The position numbers were made by a program, and so were the translations under genes. The notes under the pieces were generated by a model. That model had not been told where the DNA came from and did not search any database. It saw only the letters and a list, made by a program, of their open reading frames with translations. From Ailanthus altissimus (taxonomy: Eukaryota > Streptophyta > Magnoliopsida > Sapindales > Simaroubaceae), in assembly GCA_946807835.1 (NCBI GenBank), contig OX327699.1, positions 17,968,014 through 18,032,013 of the forward strand: a DNA stretch of 64,000 nucleotides, in the 5' to 3' direction. This document shows positions 46,480-58,699 of the stretch, piece after piece; within the stretch, counting starts at the first letter, position 1, and every line of letters begins with the position of its first letter.

Positions 46480-46836
46480 CTACCCACTTGCAGATGGCGC
46501 CCGTAAAGTAACAGGAGAAGAGACAGCAGCCTCGTCATCATCAGTAGCAGCAGTAGCAACATCACTATTTTCGTTATTATCAGAAAAGATAGTCCAATCG
46601 GGAGGAAGAGGAGGCAAGGGGGCATAAACAGTGGGCTTTCGATTGATGTCCCATGCCTGAGACTTGCGTGGCCTCGTCTTCATGTGATGCGCCGTTGCCT
46701 TCTTCTTCGGCCTTGAAGAGTTCTCTATCACCAGCCCAACATTGCAGCTTCTTTCCACTGGGAATTTCTTTGTAGAAAAGCTGGGTGCCAGGGTAATTCC
46801 AGAACCATATAAAGAGGAGGAGATGGAGATCGACAT
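46480..46836 (-). CDS. PSRP6: Plastid-specific 50S ribosomal protein 6 (PSRP6/cL38), chloroplast precursor
   Basis: A small intronless gene of 118 codons. Residues 1 to about 40 are Ser/Thr-rich with few acidic residues, a typical chloroplast transit peptide. The mature part begins in a basic block, KKKATAHHMKTRPRK, followed by the family hallmark KPTVYAPLPPLPPDW, which is diagnostic for plastid-specific ribosomal protein 6 of the chloroplast large subunit. The C-terminal tail is acidic and Ala/Thr-rich, the variable part of the family. The start ATG at 46836 gives a normal precursor length. The gene faces ITPK tail to tail. An overlapping frame (46580-46852) is a shadow. Confidence 0.93.
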   Translation of the reverse strand: MSISISSSLYGSGITLAPSFSTKKFPVERSCNVGLVIENSSRPKKKATAHHMKTRPRKSQAWDINRKPTVYAPLPPLPPDWTIFSDNNENSDVATAATDDDEAAVSSPVTLRAPSASG

Positions 46837-48284
46837 GTTTTTCTTGTTTCAAATTTATTTTTACTCTTGAGGGTGTGAGCTTTGCAAGTGAGCTTTCACT
46901 TGGAGGCTTGACGGTGGTGTTGAAGGTGACGAGAGGTGACGGGGTTTGTTGTGGACCTATCGATTCGGATTAGGAATACAAACATTATCTGTGCTGCTTC
47001 TCTTCGTTTGATGATTCCCAAAGAAGCCCTTGCTTTTAATTGGGCTTGCTTGTTCTATTGTGGGCGCCACTATTTTTGTTTTGGACCTCTCCAATTCTTG
47101 GGTTAGTGTACTCAGAAATCCTTGTAGATGCTTGTAGAAATCAACTCTTATAAATAGATTGAGACAAGTCCATCGTATTATGGTATTTGTGTGATGTGGT
47201 TGATAATATAAAATAATTAAACAGGACCTCATTAATTTGTAAACACTGTTCTTTCAAATTTCTAACTATATATATATATGTTATAATTCTAAGTTTTTAA
47301 AATTGACGTACAAATTTTGTATTATAATTATTGCATTATGAATGAATAATTATTATATGTCAAATAATTATTTTTAATTTTTATTAACACGATAATTATA
47401 TAACACTAATTAATGATAGACATATAAGATATTAAAATATAATATTTTTATTTTAACTTTATAAGTATAATATTACATATATATATTATCATACTAACGT
47501 TTAAATTTCATTATGTTATTTATGTCATCGGATAACGTCTTAAACTATCAAACCATTAACCATTTAATAAAATAAAATTGTTGGAAATTCACTCATCTAC
47601 TATTACTATTGGAAATTATTTATGATAAGAAATAGAATTTTCAATCTTTAAATTTAAATCCGAGATATAAAAAAAAAATAAAAAAAATAAGCACATTCAT
47701 GAGCGTATAAAAACCACATCCACGAGCGGTGGTGCAGGAGCTCACTAAATTTAATTAAGAAGCAACCAGTTTTTTACCTATTAATTTAGTCACTCGCTAG
47801 CATCTATTGACTTGATTCAGTCAGAGAACAGTAAAAAATTCTTTTGCCAAATCCTTTTAGAATTTCATAGCTAAAATAGTTTATTACGAGAAAATATCCA
47901 TTGCACTTTCACAACTTCGACCAATTTTAGAATTAATTGATATTAACATAGCGCTGCGCAAGGGAAGATCCTTCGATTTTGCTTGATCAATTAATGATAA
48001 ATAAATAATATTGTACAATGACATTGGCTAGGTCAAAACTGTCTCAGGGCCGGATCAAAACAAATCAATGATCATTGATGATTTGATGATGGTCGGCCCC
48101 GGGTGGGCAATTTGCATTTTCAATGCTTCCCCAAATCACAACAAGCAGCTCACCATACAACAAAAACAAATCAGAGGTTCACAAATCATTCAATACCCAC
48201 CAAAACGTATCCACAACACATACGACTTATGCGTGGCGTCCGATTTGTAGGCGCCTTATATGCAAAAGGAAGATGATGGCTCCG
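46837..48284. other. Upstream region of PSRP6 and AT-rich intergenic DNA
   Basis: About 46840-46980 should hold the PSRP6 leader and promoter. Beyond that the sequence is AT-rich, with no gene recognised. A short GC-richer patch lies at 48090-48110. Confidence 0.5.
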
Positions 48285-48935
48285 ATACGGTGTTGAGATG
48301 CGATGGTGACCATCGTATTTAAGGTTTGAGATGATTTTGAAATGTGATGGTGGTCATAGTTACTGTGTATAATATTTTTATTACAGTGATTAATTAAATA
48401 TTTTTTATTTATTAAAATTAAATATTTTTTATATTAGTTATTTATTTATTTTAATCAATTACTATAAAATTTACGTAAATAATAAAATTATTTAATGTAA
48501 TTAAATTAAACTAAATAAATACACTAACTAATATAATTTTTATAAATAAATATTTAAATTAAACTAAATAAATATACTATCTCAGGGCCATCTCGAACCT
48601 GAGATGCAATGGCGAGATGGCCACCATCGCATCTCGAGGGCATCTCGGAGTCATTTAGAACCCGAAATGTAATGGCTGAGATAGCATTTGTAACCGTTAT
48701 ATTTATTTATTTATTTATTATTCATAAATAAATAATTATATTTATTTAAAATTTATTATTGTATTTATTTATTAATAAATATAATTTTAATAAAAAATAT
48801 AATTAAATTTTTATTTATTTATAAAAATTATATTAGTTAGTGTATTTATTTAATTTAATTTAATTTTGATTTAATTAATCACTGTAGTATTAATATTATA
48901 TATTGTAGTAAGTACTGTATAAATAATGAAAAGAT
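48285..48935. mobile_element. Foldback (inverted-repeat) element, MITE-like
   Basis: The left arm (about 48355-48560) and right arm (about 48805-48930) are inverted copies. Shared blocks include ACAGTGATTAATTAAAT, and AAATAAATACACTAACTAAT with ATAATTTTTATAAATAAAT. The loop (48585-48690) repeats GATGCGATGG- and GGTGGCCATC-type words, echoed left of the first arm at 48290-48350. The arms are AT-rich but the shared blocks are specific. No ORF is present. Target duplication not resolved. Confidence 0.65.
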
Positions 48936-49475
48936 ATATTTATTCAAAAATAATTTATTTAATTAATAAAGGATAACTATATTACATTTAATTAAAAAAA
49001 ATAATAATAAATGAATTATTTATAGAATTTTCCAAATAAATAACAAATGTAATAAGAGAGAGCCGAGAGCCGTATTACTAATACAAATAATACAATGAGG
49101 TCAGATACCAGCAATTCAACTGTTGGAAGTTTGGTAATCAACGCCAGGCTGTAACTAGCTGTACTCCATATCTCTCACGCAGTCACGCTCCCCTCCCCCC
49201 TCTCCCGATTTCCTCCGTTTTTATTTTATAACAAAGTCCTGAAAATCTTAATTAAGACTCAGAAACAAAAACAAAAAAGAGCTCAGAAGATGAAAGTTAA
49301 AACAGCCAGTACTGTTTGGTAACGTAATTTTCCCATTCCATTCCGCATTCCCGTGCTGTTCTTTCCTTAGCTTCTCAAATCAAAACTACTATTCCTCTTC
49401 ATCTCATTCTCGCACTTAAATTAATTTCTCTTAAACTCAATCGACCTCACCAAGAATCTACTGTCACTGTCAGCA
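48936..49475. other. 5' flank of the DUF1005 gene
   Basis: Probable promoter and leader. An AT-rich TTTTATTTTATAAC lies near 49219-49232. A C-rich patch (49187-49205) and a pyrimidine-rich leader precede the start codon. No separate gene seen. Confidence 0.5.
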
Positions 49476-51215
49476 ATGGATCCCTGCCCTTTCGTGCACC
49501 TCACTGTCGGCAATCTTGGCCTCAAAATACCGGTGGCGGCAAAACCCGCTCGCTCTGTCGTTCACCCTTCGTCGTCTCCGTGTTTCTGCAAAATTAAACT
49601 CAAGGGCTTCCCCGTCCAAACGGGCGTCGTTCCGTTTATTCCTCCGAAGAATCCCTTCCCCGATAATAACCAACTCCATTCTATTGCCGCAAGTTTCCAC
49701 CTCAGCAAGTCGGATCTGGACAAGCTCGCTGCTAAATCCATTTTCTCAGCGAAAATTGGTTTGAAGATATCGATCTACACTGGGCGGAGAGGCACGACGT
49801 GCGGGGTGAACTCCGGGAGGCTGTTGGGGAAGGTATCCGTGCCGTTGGATCTGGCGGGAACGGAATCAAAAGCGTCTGTGTTTCACAATGGGTGGATTTG
49901 TATTGGCAAAGAAGCCAAAGGCGGCTCCTCTGCTCAGTTTCACCTGAATGTCAAGGCTGAGCCTGACCCTAGATTCGTGTTTCAGTTTGACGGCGAGCCT
50001 GAATGTAGCCCGCAAGTCTTTCAGATCCAAGGCAATATTAAACAACCCGTTTTCACTTGCAAGTTCAGTTTCAGAAACATCGGTGACCGCAATCAGAGAT
50101 CAAGGTTGGTGCCTCATTTTAATATTTTATTTTTATAAAGAAATTGTTTCCATTTTTAGGGTTTCAGATTATTCCTTTGTGTTCCCTTCTTTTTTTTTTC
50201 GGTCCGATATTATTCGAATCCTGTTTTCGTTACTAAAATTTGAATGCTTGGAGTAAAGTTCACTAAACTGTACGGTAAAGCGATTGAATTAATCACTTTT
50301 GTTTGCGCTTTTAATCCTAGTGTTAAGTGATAACCTTTACTCTTTCGAACATAATAATAAAAAATTAAAAAGTTAAAAGATTATGTTCCTAATTAAAACC
50401 GGTTTCATGTGAAAGGCCTTCCTTCATTTTAAGGATTAAATCCACTGTTTATTTGCTTAATTAATTAATTGATTTTGTCTTTTTTTCCTTCAATGTTCTG
50501 CAGATCGTTACAGTCTGAGCCAAACGGCGCTAGGAGCTGGCTAAGTTCGTTTGGCAGCGAAAGAGAGCGACCTGGAAAGGAACGTAAGGGATGGTCAATC
50601 ACGGTCCACGACTTATCCGGCTCACCTGTAGCTGCCGCCTCAATGGTTACACCTTTTGTTACCTCTCCCGGCTCCGACAGAGTCAGCCGCTCTAACCCTG
50701 GCGCCTGGCTCATCCTCCGTCCCAGCGACGGCACCTGGAAGCCCTGGGGCCGGCTCGAAGCCTGGCGCGAGCGCGGCGCCTCTGACGGTCTCGGATACCG
50801 TTTCGAACTCAAACCAGACTCTGCAGCCGCTGGCATTGTCTTAGCCGAGTCGACACTCAGTTCCAACAATGGCGGGAAATTTTGCATTGATTTGGGCGCT
50901 AATTCTCCCAACGGCCGCGCCACGCCGGGTAATTCGGCGTCGCCAGCGTGCAGCCCGAGGAGCAGCGGAGATTTTGGATACGGATTGTGGCCGTATTGCA
51001 TATATAGAGGTTTCGTGATGTCGGCTAAAGTTGAAGGGGAGGGGAAGTGCAGTAAACCCAGCGTGGAGGTTAGCGTGCAGCACGTGAACTGCACGGAGGA
51101 TGCAGCGGCTTTTGTGGCGCTAGCCGCAGCCGTTGATTTGAGCATGGATGCTTGCAGGCTTTTCTCTCAACGGCTCAGGGAAGAGTTGTGCCAGCAGCAG
51201 GATTTGCTCGGATGA
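49476..51215 (+). CDS. DUF1005 family protein
   Basis: Plant-specific protein of unknown biochemical role. Some Arabidopsis DUF1005 members are linked to abiotic stress response. Two exons, 49476-50104 and 50504-51215, give 446 residues, the usual size for the family. Recognisable family features are the MDPCPFVHLTVGNLGLK start, CFCKIKLKGFP, and the FQIQGNIKQPVFTCKFSF block ending exon 1. In exon 2 come the GWSITVHDLSGSPVAAASMVTPFV block, NPGAWLILRP with a following Trp-rich segment, and the C-terminal ACRLFSQRLREELCQQ helix. No signal peptide or membrane helix is evident. Exon 2 is markedly GC-richer than the flanks. The start is the first ATG and opens the conserved N-terminus. Confidence 0.93.
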
Positions 51216-54053
51216 TTCGGCAAACTTTGAATTATGTTTTGTAATATTTTTTTTTTCCCCGTTTGAGAGGTTTATTATTAACAAACAATCAATATGTACA
51301 GTGCAGTGCAGTGGAGAAGATTAGAACAGGGCCCGCTTTGTTTTTAGTCGTGTGGCTTGTGTTAATTTTGCCTTTTCTTTTTGTTTTCTTCTTTAAGGAA
51401 AAAGGTTTTCGGCAATATTGTAATGGCGACTTTACTTTTCAATTTTTTTAATTAGGTGTAAAGATTGGTTAGCTAAAATGTGAGTTAGTCAATTGTTGGT
51501 TGGCATTTGGTTACTCCCCCATAAGTTTTTGTTTTCAGTTCTCTCTTTTTCTCAAGTAAATATTATTACTATTATTATTGTATATAAACGAGGAAGGAGG
51601 ATTGGATGGACGGACGGATGCTTGCTAGCTGTAATGCGCTTTTTATTATTGCCTCTATCTACCAACAACACTATACCTGTACTTTGCATAGAATTATGGT
51701 TTGTGGTAGTAGCCCATTCCTTTAATAATTATTGCATTGCGTTGCAGCCCATAATTTTAAAATTCTTTTATAATATCACTAATAATATTAATAGATATAC
51801 TCAAAATAATAATAATAGTAAAATTCACTCCCTTGCGGCGAAATCAGATCCTCTTTCTCACACGTGTACTTAAACAGTAAAATAAGATAAGGAATTCAAT
51901 TTAAAGTGAGATGGTAGGGTAGGGTAGGTGGCCCATAATTACGTTGGTGGCGTCGCACATGGAATTACGGCGTTTGATTTTCTGTTGTGCAAAATTTGTT
52001 CTCAGACTCAGTCCGAGGGGACCATTAGTCCATACCCCTCTACTATTTTCTGATTCAAACTCAACAAACAATGACTTCAGAACAAAAGAAGGTGGTCAAA
52101 CAGAGTCCGTAAGGCATCTCCCATTCCCATATGCTGGTTTCTGCCGACTGCCCATACGGCTAAAATATTGCAGTCCAAAACAGTTGTATTGTGTTACTGT
52201 TAAATAACAGAATTGGAAATATATATATATATACATATAAATAATTTAATAAATTACATAAATTATTATATGATAAACATTATCATTATATAATATTATC
52301 TAATTAATTTATAATTTTTGTACAAATTTTAATATATTACAAAAATTTTGCGTCTAATATTCACCGGTGAGCAGACAACAAAGGGCTAACGTTGAAATTT
52401 TTTTTGAAATTTTCTTTGTTGGGGACTAAAACTCGAAATTGAACGAGAATCGAGAAATGAATAGTCACGTTTATGACCTTGGTCCTTTTTTTTTTGGTAT
52501 AACTTAAATATAATATTGAAAAAGAATAATGCAGATACAGTAATTGCTTTTATTGGAAAGTGAAGCGTTAAGTTTGTGGCGGGGAATTAAAATGGTGAAG
52601 GCTGAGAGCTGAGGGAGTGCCTTTAACTTACTCATTTACCTGCATATGTTTCAGTTTGGGCATCACATGGCCTCTATAATTTATGAGTTGGGGGACCAAT
52701 CCCCATATTAGGAATTAGGGCTTGTGCCCACTGCCTCCTTTCAAATCCTAGCTATGATTGGCAACCATTGACGCACCAAATTTTCTATTTCTGAAAAACA
52801 ACAAACGGCGTGGGACCTATGTAAAATAAAATTCAATTTTTTTTTAATAAAAAAAGAGCTGAATCACGGGTGCTCAGTGTTGGTGATGGATTGTTTTTGT
52901 ATTGCTTAGTAAATGGAATATAAGCTGAGGGTATTCGATTTTGTGACAGGTAAAAGTAGAGATTGGGTGGGTGGGTGGGTGTGATATGTGATTTGTGAAA
53001 GCAAGTCTTGCGAGTTTGAAAGATATTGAAGACAAAGAGCTTTTGACCTCAATTATATCTAAATATAACTAAATTGTCAATTTAATCTAGCTGGTCATTA
53101 TTACATTTTCGTGCCATGTGTAACATGCCCACATCATTTTACATTTCAATCAACTTATTATAAATAATTTATGAGTAGTAGTACTACTGAATTTCTTTTT
53201 CAACATTTTTTCCCCCTAGTCACTTGTTTGATTTTGAGTCGCAATACTAATCAAACCGATTGTGGACCAAGATGATGCAAGTAGACATCATGCTTCATAA
53301 AAATGTATAAGGTCAAAGTCAATATTAAATTTATAATTTGAACACCGCTAGGTCACAATTTGATGCGTCATATTCATAGTCCTTACGGAATTCGGAGCAG
53401 CAGTCGTTGTATCATTATCTGGAAACTTCTTTTTTTCTATTTGATAGAAATTTTTTTATAAAATTCAAAAACTAGCTTCTATGGAATTTTTTATCTGAAA
53501 AGAATATTGAAATGACATCAAGTGTCACCTTTAAAAGTAAAGTGTACATCAAAGAAATTTGAGCCTTCACATAAAATTCTACCCGAATTAACATTTTGTC
53601 CACAAAAAAGGAACAAGGGGTAGAACGAACACAAAAAAATAATTAGTCAGGGATGGATTCTTAAACAAGTTGTCATACAGACATTGCAGGGTAAAATGTT
53701 GTTGTTAGAAGATTCGAGCAAAAAAATTTCTTCTGGCATTGACAACACATCTCTCTAGGGTTAGATCTTGGAATTGAGTGAGGCAATTGCTCAGATAAAG
53801 TTAATTAAACATTTAAAAAATACCTGGTCAGATATGTAAAAGGAAAGCCAAAATGGCAGGTTTTTGCATGCAGCCTCCAGATCACATCCCACTGGTGTAT
53901 TAAAACGATAGCCAGAAGAAAATTAAAAATAAGGAAGTTTGAAATTAAAAGCAAAGACTTATAAAGTTCTAAACAAACAAATTAATATTCAAAATGATAA
54001 TCCATCCGACTGTTCCATTACTTGTCTGGCAGATACTGCAAAAATGTCGCTCT
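51216..54053. other. Intergenic region downstream of the DUF1005 gene
   Basis: It starts with the probable 3' UTR and contains short simple repeats, including (GGGT)n at 52964-52980 and TA runs near 52219-52233. ORFs at 51493-51873 and 51944-52207 show no family resemblance. I see no further gene. Confidence 0.5.
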
Positions 54054-54070
54054 CTCTGAATCACGTTTTT

Positions 54071-54953
54071 TTTTTTTTTTCTTAATCGTCAACATATATA
54101 ATATTATATTTTAAAATATTAATATAATATAAAAAGATTAAAATGTCATAAAATATGAATTTATTGACATATGCTCCAATATAATCTCTTATTAAAAGAG
54201 ATACAAACTAATTTTATAAAAAGCGACCATTCTTCTGGGATTATCGCCTTTATTAAGGACAAGAGTCCAACACTCATATAAAAAGAAAGGCAAAACAACC
54301 CTTAAAATAAAATTACAAAATCACCACCATATTTCATATATCCTCCACTACCCATTTAAGTCCCAATTTAAAACCAACATTAAATAAACTCTAGTCAAGC
54401 TTAAGTGGTTGTGAGGAGGCTTAAGCATTGCCAGAAGTTGTGTTCCCATCGAATCTAAAACCGAGTGGTTGCTAGTAAGTAAAGTTTACTCGGTAGAAAG
54501 TGGTTACTGCCCTACGGTGAATGGTAGCGATGGCAGGGTCCCTAAAGTTTGTACAAGAAAGGTATGGATGACGGAGCCAACGAAGGCTTGACAACAATCA
54601 ACAAAGGCATGGTTAAGGTTAGTGAGACTGAGACAGAAGTTGGCGAAGGCTCAACGAAGACTAGCAGGTCTCGATAGAGGTCGGGAGCTTGGCCAAATGC
54701 TTACATGGGCTAAAGCTCCATGTCGAAAAAATCAAGTAACATAACGAAAACAAAAAATTGAAAACACGATAAAAAAATAAAATAAAAATAAAAAAATTGG
54801 AGAGCCATGAAATAAATAGGCATCCGTCAAAGAGAATGATGAAAGCCCTTCATCGTAGAGATGGAAATGGAGAAGTATGGATTACGGTGATTAGAGTTTG
54901 TGTGTTTTGAATTGGGAGAGTTTAGAGAGAGAAAGCTCACGTGGCTTGAGTTC
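54071..54953 (-). mobile_element. Unidentified retroposed sequence with poly(A) tail
   Basis: A 17 bp direct repeat, CTCTGAATCACGTTTTT (54054-54070 and 54954-54970), flanks 883 bp. The left end begins with a T-run, the complement of a poly(A) tail, so the inserted strand is minus. Insertion by the LINE machinery is the simplest reading. The content is not a recognised LINE, SINE or gene copy; no long frame is present on either strand. Confidence 0.7.
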
Positions 54954-55159
54954 CTCTGAATCACGTTTTTAACTTTTCATGTTTAATTTTTTTTTAAAAA
55001 AAAAATCATTTTTGAATAAGATTTGGATAAGTAAGATCCCAACGTAGTTCAATGGCTTCTTAACTTTACCAATCAAAATACTATTGCATCATTATAATAT
55101 TAAAGCATCTCGTTATATATAAAAATCAATAAGGTCATGTATAATTTCAGCTAACATTT

Positions 55160-55850
55160 TCATATAACTTTTATAATTAAATTAGATGATTTTAAGGTTT
55201 TCAAGTATTGAAATTTTTTTTTTGAAATATATTTTTAACAAGTTTCTTAAGTGTAAGAAGGTTAATTAAAAGTTATTGTAACATGAATTGTAACATGATT
55301 TGAAGAACAATGCAAGTGCGTTGAATACTCGAGGAAGCAAAATAGATGCGAAAAGAGAAGACATCATTACCCAAGCCTGGGCACTGCGCGCTCATAGGTA
55401 GTACCTATAGCATCACGGCGCCAGTGCAGAAAAACAGTTTCTCATTTTTTAAAATATTTTTTTAAGTATTCCATGACTCCCTAATTCGACTCTCACTTAT
55501 TTTAGGGTTAGCTTAGGTCGTCCTAAGTCTATATCAAGTCTCTCTTTTGATTTGAAAATACATCTTTATGATCTTTGTGAGTTAAGTGATTTTTTATGAG
55601 AGAAACCCTTAGTTTACAATAGAGAATTGTATTCTTTATAAGTTTTTGAGTTCTTTCTTGTAAAATGCATATTTTGTGAGTACCTTGTGATTCAATAATA
55701 AAAGAGTGAGATATTGATCCACCGTAAACGTAGGCAAGTTATCAAATCATGTAAATTTTGTATGTTTTCTTATACTTTCTCTCTCTAGTTTATTCTTAAT
55801 TGCTTAGTTGCTGCGTTATATACTTGAGTTTATTGCTTCTGCTTCAACAA
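55160..55850 (+). repeat. Probable 5' LTR of the plus-strand copia element
   Basis: It ends ...TTCTGCTTCAACA just before the primer-binding-site-like AACTGGCATCAGAGG (55849-55863). It contains ATCCACCGTAAACGTAGGC, also found in the LTRs of the minus-strand copia element. The left boundary is not fixed and no matching 3' LTR was found. Confidence 0.55.
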
Positions 55851-55880
55851 ACTGGCATCAGAGGTAGGGTTTAAGCAAAC

Positions 55881-56640
55881 ATGGTTACACCTAAATATGA
55901 GGTAGAGAAATTCAACAGGACAAATGACTTCAATCTGTGAAAAATGAAGGTTAAAGCATTATTGGTGAGTCACTGGTTAGGCTTAGCATTAGAGAAGACT
56001 GCAGCTCCATCTAGTGAAGAAAAGAATACAGTAGAGTCATCTAGAGCTGAAGTAGAAAGAAGAGACATTCAAGAAAGAGTTCATAGTACAATCGTTCTAT
56101 CATTAAGAGGTGAAGTACTGAGGGAAGTAGCAGATGAGACGACGACAATTAGTCTTTGAAAGAAGCTTGAATCTTTTTATATATAAAAATTGTTACCTAA
56201 CAGATTGCATATAAAGAAGAAGTTGTATCAGTTTTCCATGTCAGATGGGACACCGATGAAAGACTATATAGACACCATCAACAAGATCATTATTGATCTT
56301 GAATCTATCAACATCAAGATGGTAGATGAAGATAAGACAATTATTCTGCTGAGTTCATTTTCCAAAGGTTATAAGAGCTTTATTGATACGTTACTCTATG
56401 GCAAATGAATTTTAACGGTGAGTGATGTGAAATCATCATTAAACTCAAAGCTATTAAAAAAACAGATCGAGGGCAATGCAGAAAGTTTATCTGTAAGAGG
56501 AAGGCCTTCACATAGAGATGAGAAGAAAAAAGGCTTTAGATCGAAGTCCAAGACTCATAGGAAGTGATATTGTTGTAAGAAAAATGAGCACTTTATAAAG
56601 GATTGTTTGGAGAAGAAAGCATAAGACAATAAGAAAACAG
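55881..56640 (+). pseudogene. copia gag remnant with damaged zinc knuckle
   Basis: Frames 55944-56159 and 56190-56408 encode the UBN2-type gag domain. Near 56564-56605 lies a CX2CX4HX4C zinc knuckle whose first cysteine codon reads TGA, while the other three ligands (Cys, His, Cys) are intact. Further stops occur at 56157 and 56406. Confidence 0.75.
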
Positions 56641-56801
56641 ATGCTTCGTTTGACTATGATGATAGTTACGACAGCCTAGAGACTCAAGTCACTATTGATG
56701 GTAAGAGTACTAAATAATGGGTTCTTAATTCTAGTTATATTTTTCACGTGTGCCCACACAAGTCTTAATTTATAAATTTTTATCCTATTAGTAGTAGTAA
56801 G

Positions 56802-57212
56802 GTGTTAAGGGGTAATAATGTTGCTTGTCAAATGATGAGAATTGGTAGTATCAAACTTAGATTGCATGATGAGCGAATAAGAGAATTGATAAAAGTTAGG
56901 TATGTCCTTAACCGTAAGATGAACTTGATATCACTAGAGATTTTAAAGCAGAATAGGTATTCCATCTGGATCGACGAAGGAGTTTTGAGAGTATTAAAAG
57001 GTTTCTATGGTTGTCAAATGATGGGAATTGGTAGTATCAAACTTAGATTGCATGATGAGCGAATAAGAGAATTGATAAAAGTTAGGTATATCCTTAACCG
57101 TAAGATGAACTTGATATCATTAGAGATTTTAAAGCAGAATGGGTGTTCCATCAGGATCGACGGAGGAGTTTTAAGAGTATTAAAAGGTTTCTATGGTTGT
57201 AATGAGATTTGA
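56802..57212 (+). pseudogene. copia protease/pre-integrase segment with in-frame tandem duplication
   Basis: An open 136-codon frame consists of two near-identical 62-residue units, 56826-57011 and 57012-57197. Each contains IGSIKLRLHDERIRELIKVR and ends VLRVLKGFYG. The 186 bp period is a multiple of three, so the frame survives. Confidence 0.85.
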
Positions 57213-57300
57213 GAAGCACAAATGTATTTATATGCTGAAGGAAAAAGTTGTAAGCAATTATGTATTATTCTTTATAGATGATGAGAATATATAAACTAAA

Positions 57301-58157
57301 TTGTGGCATCTTAGACTAGTACACATAGGTGAGAGAAACTTGAAGGAGTTTTTTAGTCAAAAGGCATTTGGTGAGGATAAGTTCCAGCCATTGGAGTTTT
57401 GTGAGTATTGTGTGCTTGGAAAAGCACATAGAGTGAGGTTTAGTATCAGTGAACATAAGATTAAAGGGATTCTTGACTATACACACTCAGATTTTTTGGG
57501 ACCAGCTTAGACAACAACTTATGGTAGAGCTAGGTATTTCCTCAGTTTTATTTATAATTATTTGAGGAAGTTGTTGGTCTATATATTGAAGAGTAAAGAT
57601 CAAGTGTTTGATACGTTCAAGACTTGGAAGGCTCTCGTTGAAAATTAAACCAGAAAAAAAGGGTTAAGTGGTTAAGAATTGACAATGGCTTTAAGTTTTG
57701 CAATAGAAAGTTTGATGGGATTGCAAGACATAGAACTGTGAGATCAACATCACAGCAGAATGGTGAAGTTGGGAGAATGAATAAGACTCTACTTGAAATG
57801 GTTAGATGCATACTTACAAATGCAAAGATACCTAATGCATTCTAGGGAGAAGATGCGGCGACTGCAGCTTATTTGAATAACAGAAGTCCCTCTTCGGCGA
57901 TAGACTTCAAGACACCAGAAGAGAATTGGTCTAGTAGCTCTCCAAAATATGACCACCTTAGAATTTTTAGTTACCCTATCTTTGTTCATGTTAAAAAGGG
58001 AAAATTAAAACCTAAAACTATCAAATGGGTATTTATAGGGTATTTAGAATGTGCAAAAGGATACAACGTATGGTGTAAAGAGTTGACACCACTAAGAAGT
58101 ATCATAAGTTATGACGTGACGTTTGATGAGACGATAGTGTTGAAAGCATCCCAATAA
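57301..58157 (+). pseudogene. copia integrase remnant
   Basis: Begins with the WHLRL...H GAG-pre-integrase block (57301-57510), then integrase core pieces. The HSDFLGP block marks the region of the first catalytic aspartate. The block near the catalytic glutamate (NGEVGRMNKTLLE, about 57760-57800) is readable. The C-terminal VFIGY block lies at about 58029. Stops at 57508-57510, 57646 and 57842 break it. Confidence 0.8.
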
Positions 58158-58368
58158 AATGAGAAAGAAGAACCTGTGTCCAATAAAGATTCAGCACCCG
58201 AGTCAAAAGAAATTGAAATGGAAGCTGGGTGTAGATTTGATATACCCCCAAACTAGTACTGCAACAAGAAGAACCTTGAAGATGAGCCAAGAACATCGAT
58301 GAGTTCTTTTAAGTCCACCCAAAGTAAGACTATAACTTTTGAAATGAAACTTGAAAAGTATTAGTTAG

Positions 58369-58696
58369 TAAGGGTGGGCAAAAAAAATCAGGAACCGAAA
58401 AATCGAACCAAACCGACCGGTTCGGTTCGGTTCAATTTTGTTTTTAAAAAAATCGATTTGTTTTTTTTGAGGAAAAAATCAATTGGTCCGGTTCTGTTTT
58501 TTTCACCTAAAAAATTGAAAAAAAGGGGAAAAAATAAAAAAAAAAAACTAGAAAAACCGAATCGAAAATAAAAAAAATTGAAGAAACCGAACCGGACCGA
58601 ACTGAAACAAATCGGTTCGGTTTTTCTCATTAAAAAAACCGATTTCGATTTTATTTTTCTAAAAAATCGGACCGAATCGGACCGTGCCCACCCCTA
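58369..58696. mobile_element. hAT-type MITE inserted in the copia element
   Basis: A 328 bp element with ends TAAGGGTGGGCA...TGCCCACCCCTA (12 bp inverted repeats, one mismatch) is flanked by the 8 bp duplication TTAGTTAG / TCAGTTAG (58361-58368, 58697-58704). The interior is A-rich with repeated CGGTTCGGTT/AACCGAACC words in both orientations. The 8 bp duplication and short TIR fit the hAT superfamily. The copia frame continues on the other side. Confidence 0.88.
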
Positions 58697-58699
58697 TCA

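Noticed and set aside
49470..51145. Long minus-strand ORFs (49470-49700, 50465-51145) over the DUF1005 gene
   Set aside because: Shadows of the GC-rich plus-strand exons; only the plus-strand frames carry the conserved DUF1005 blocks and valid splice sites.
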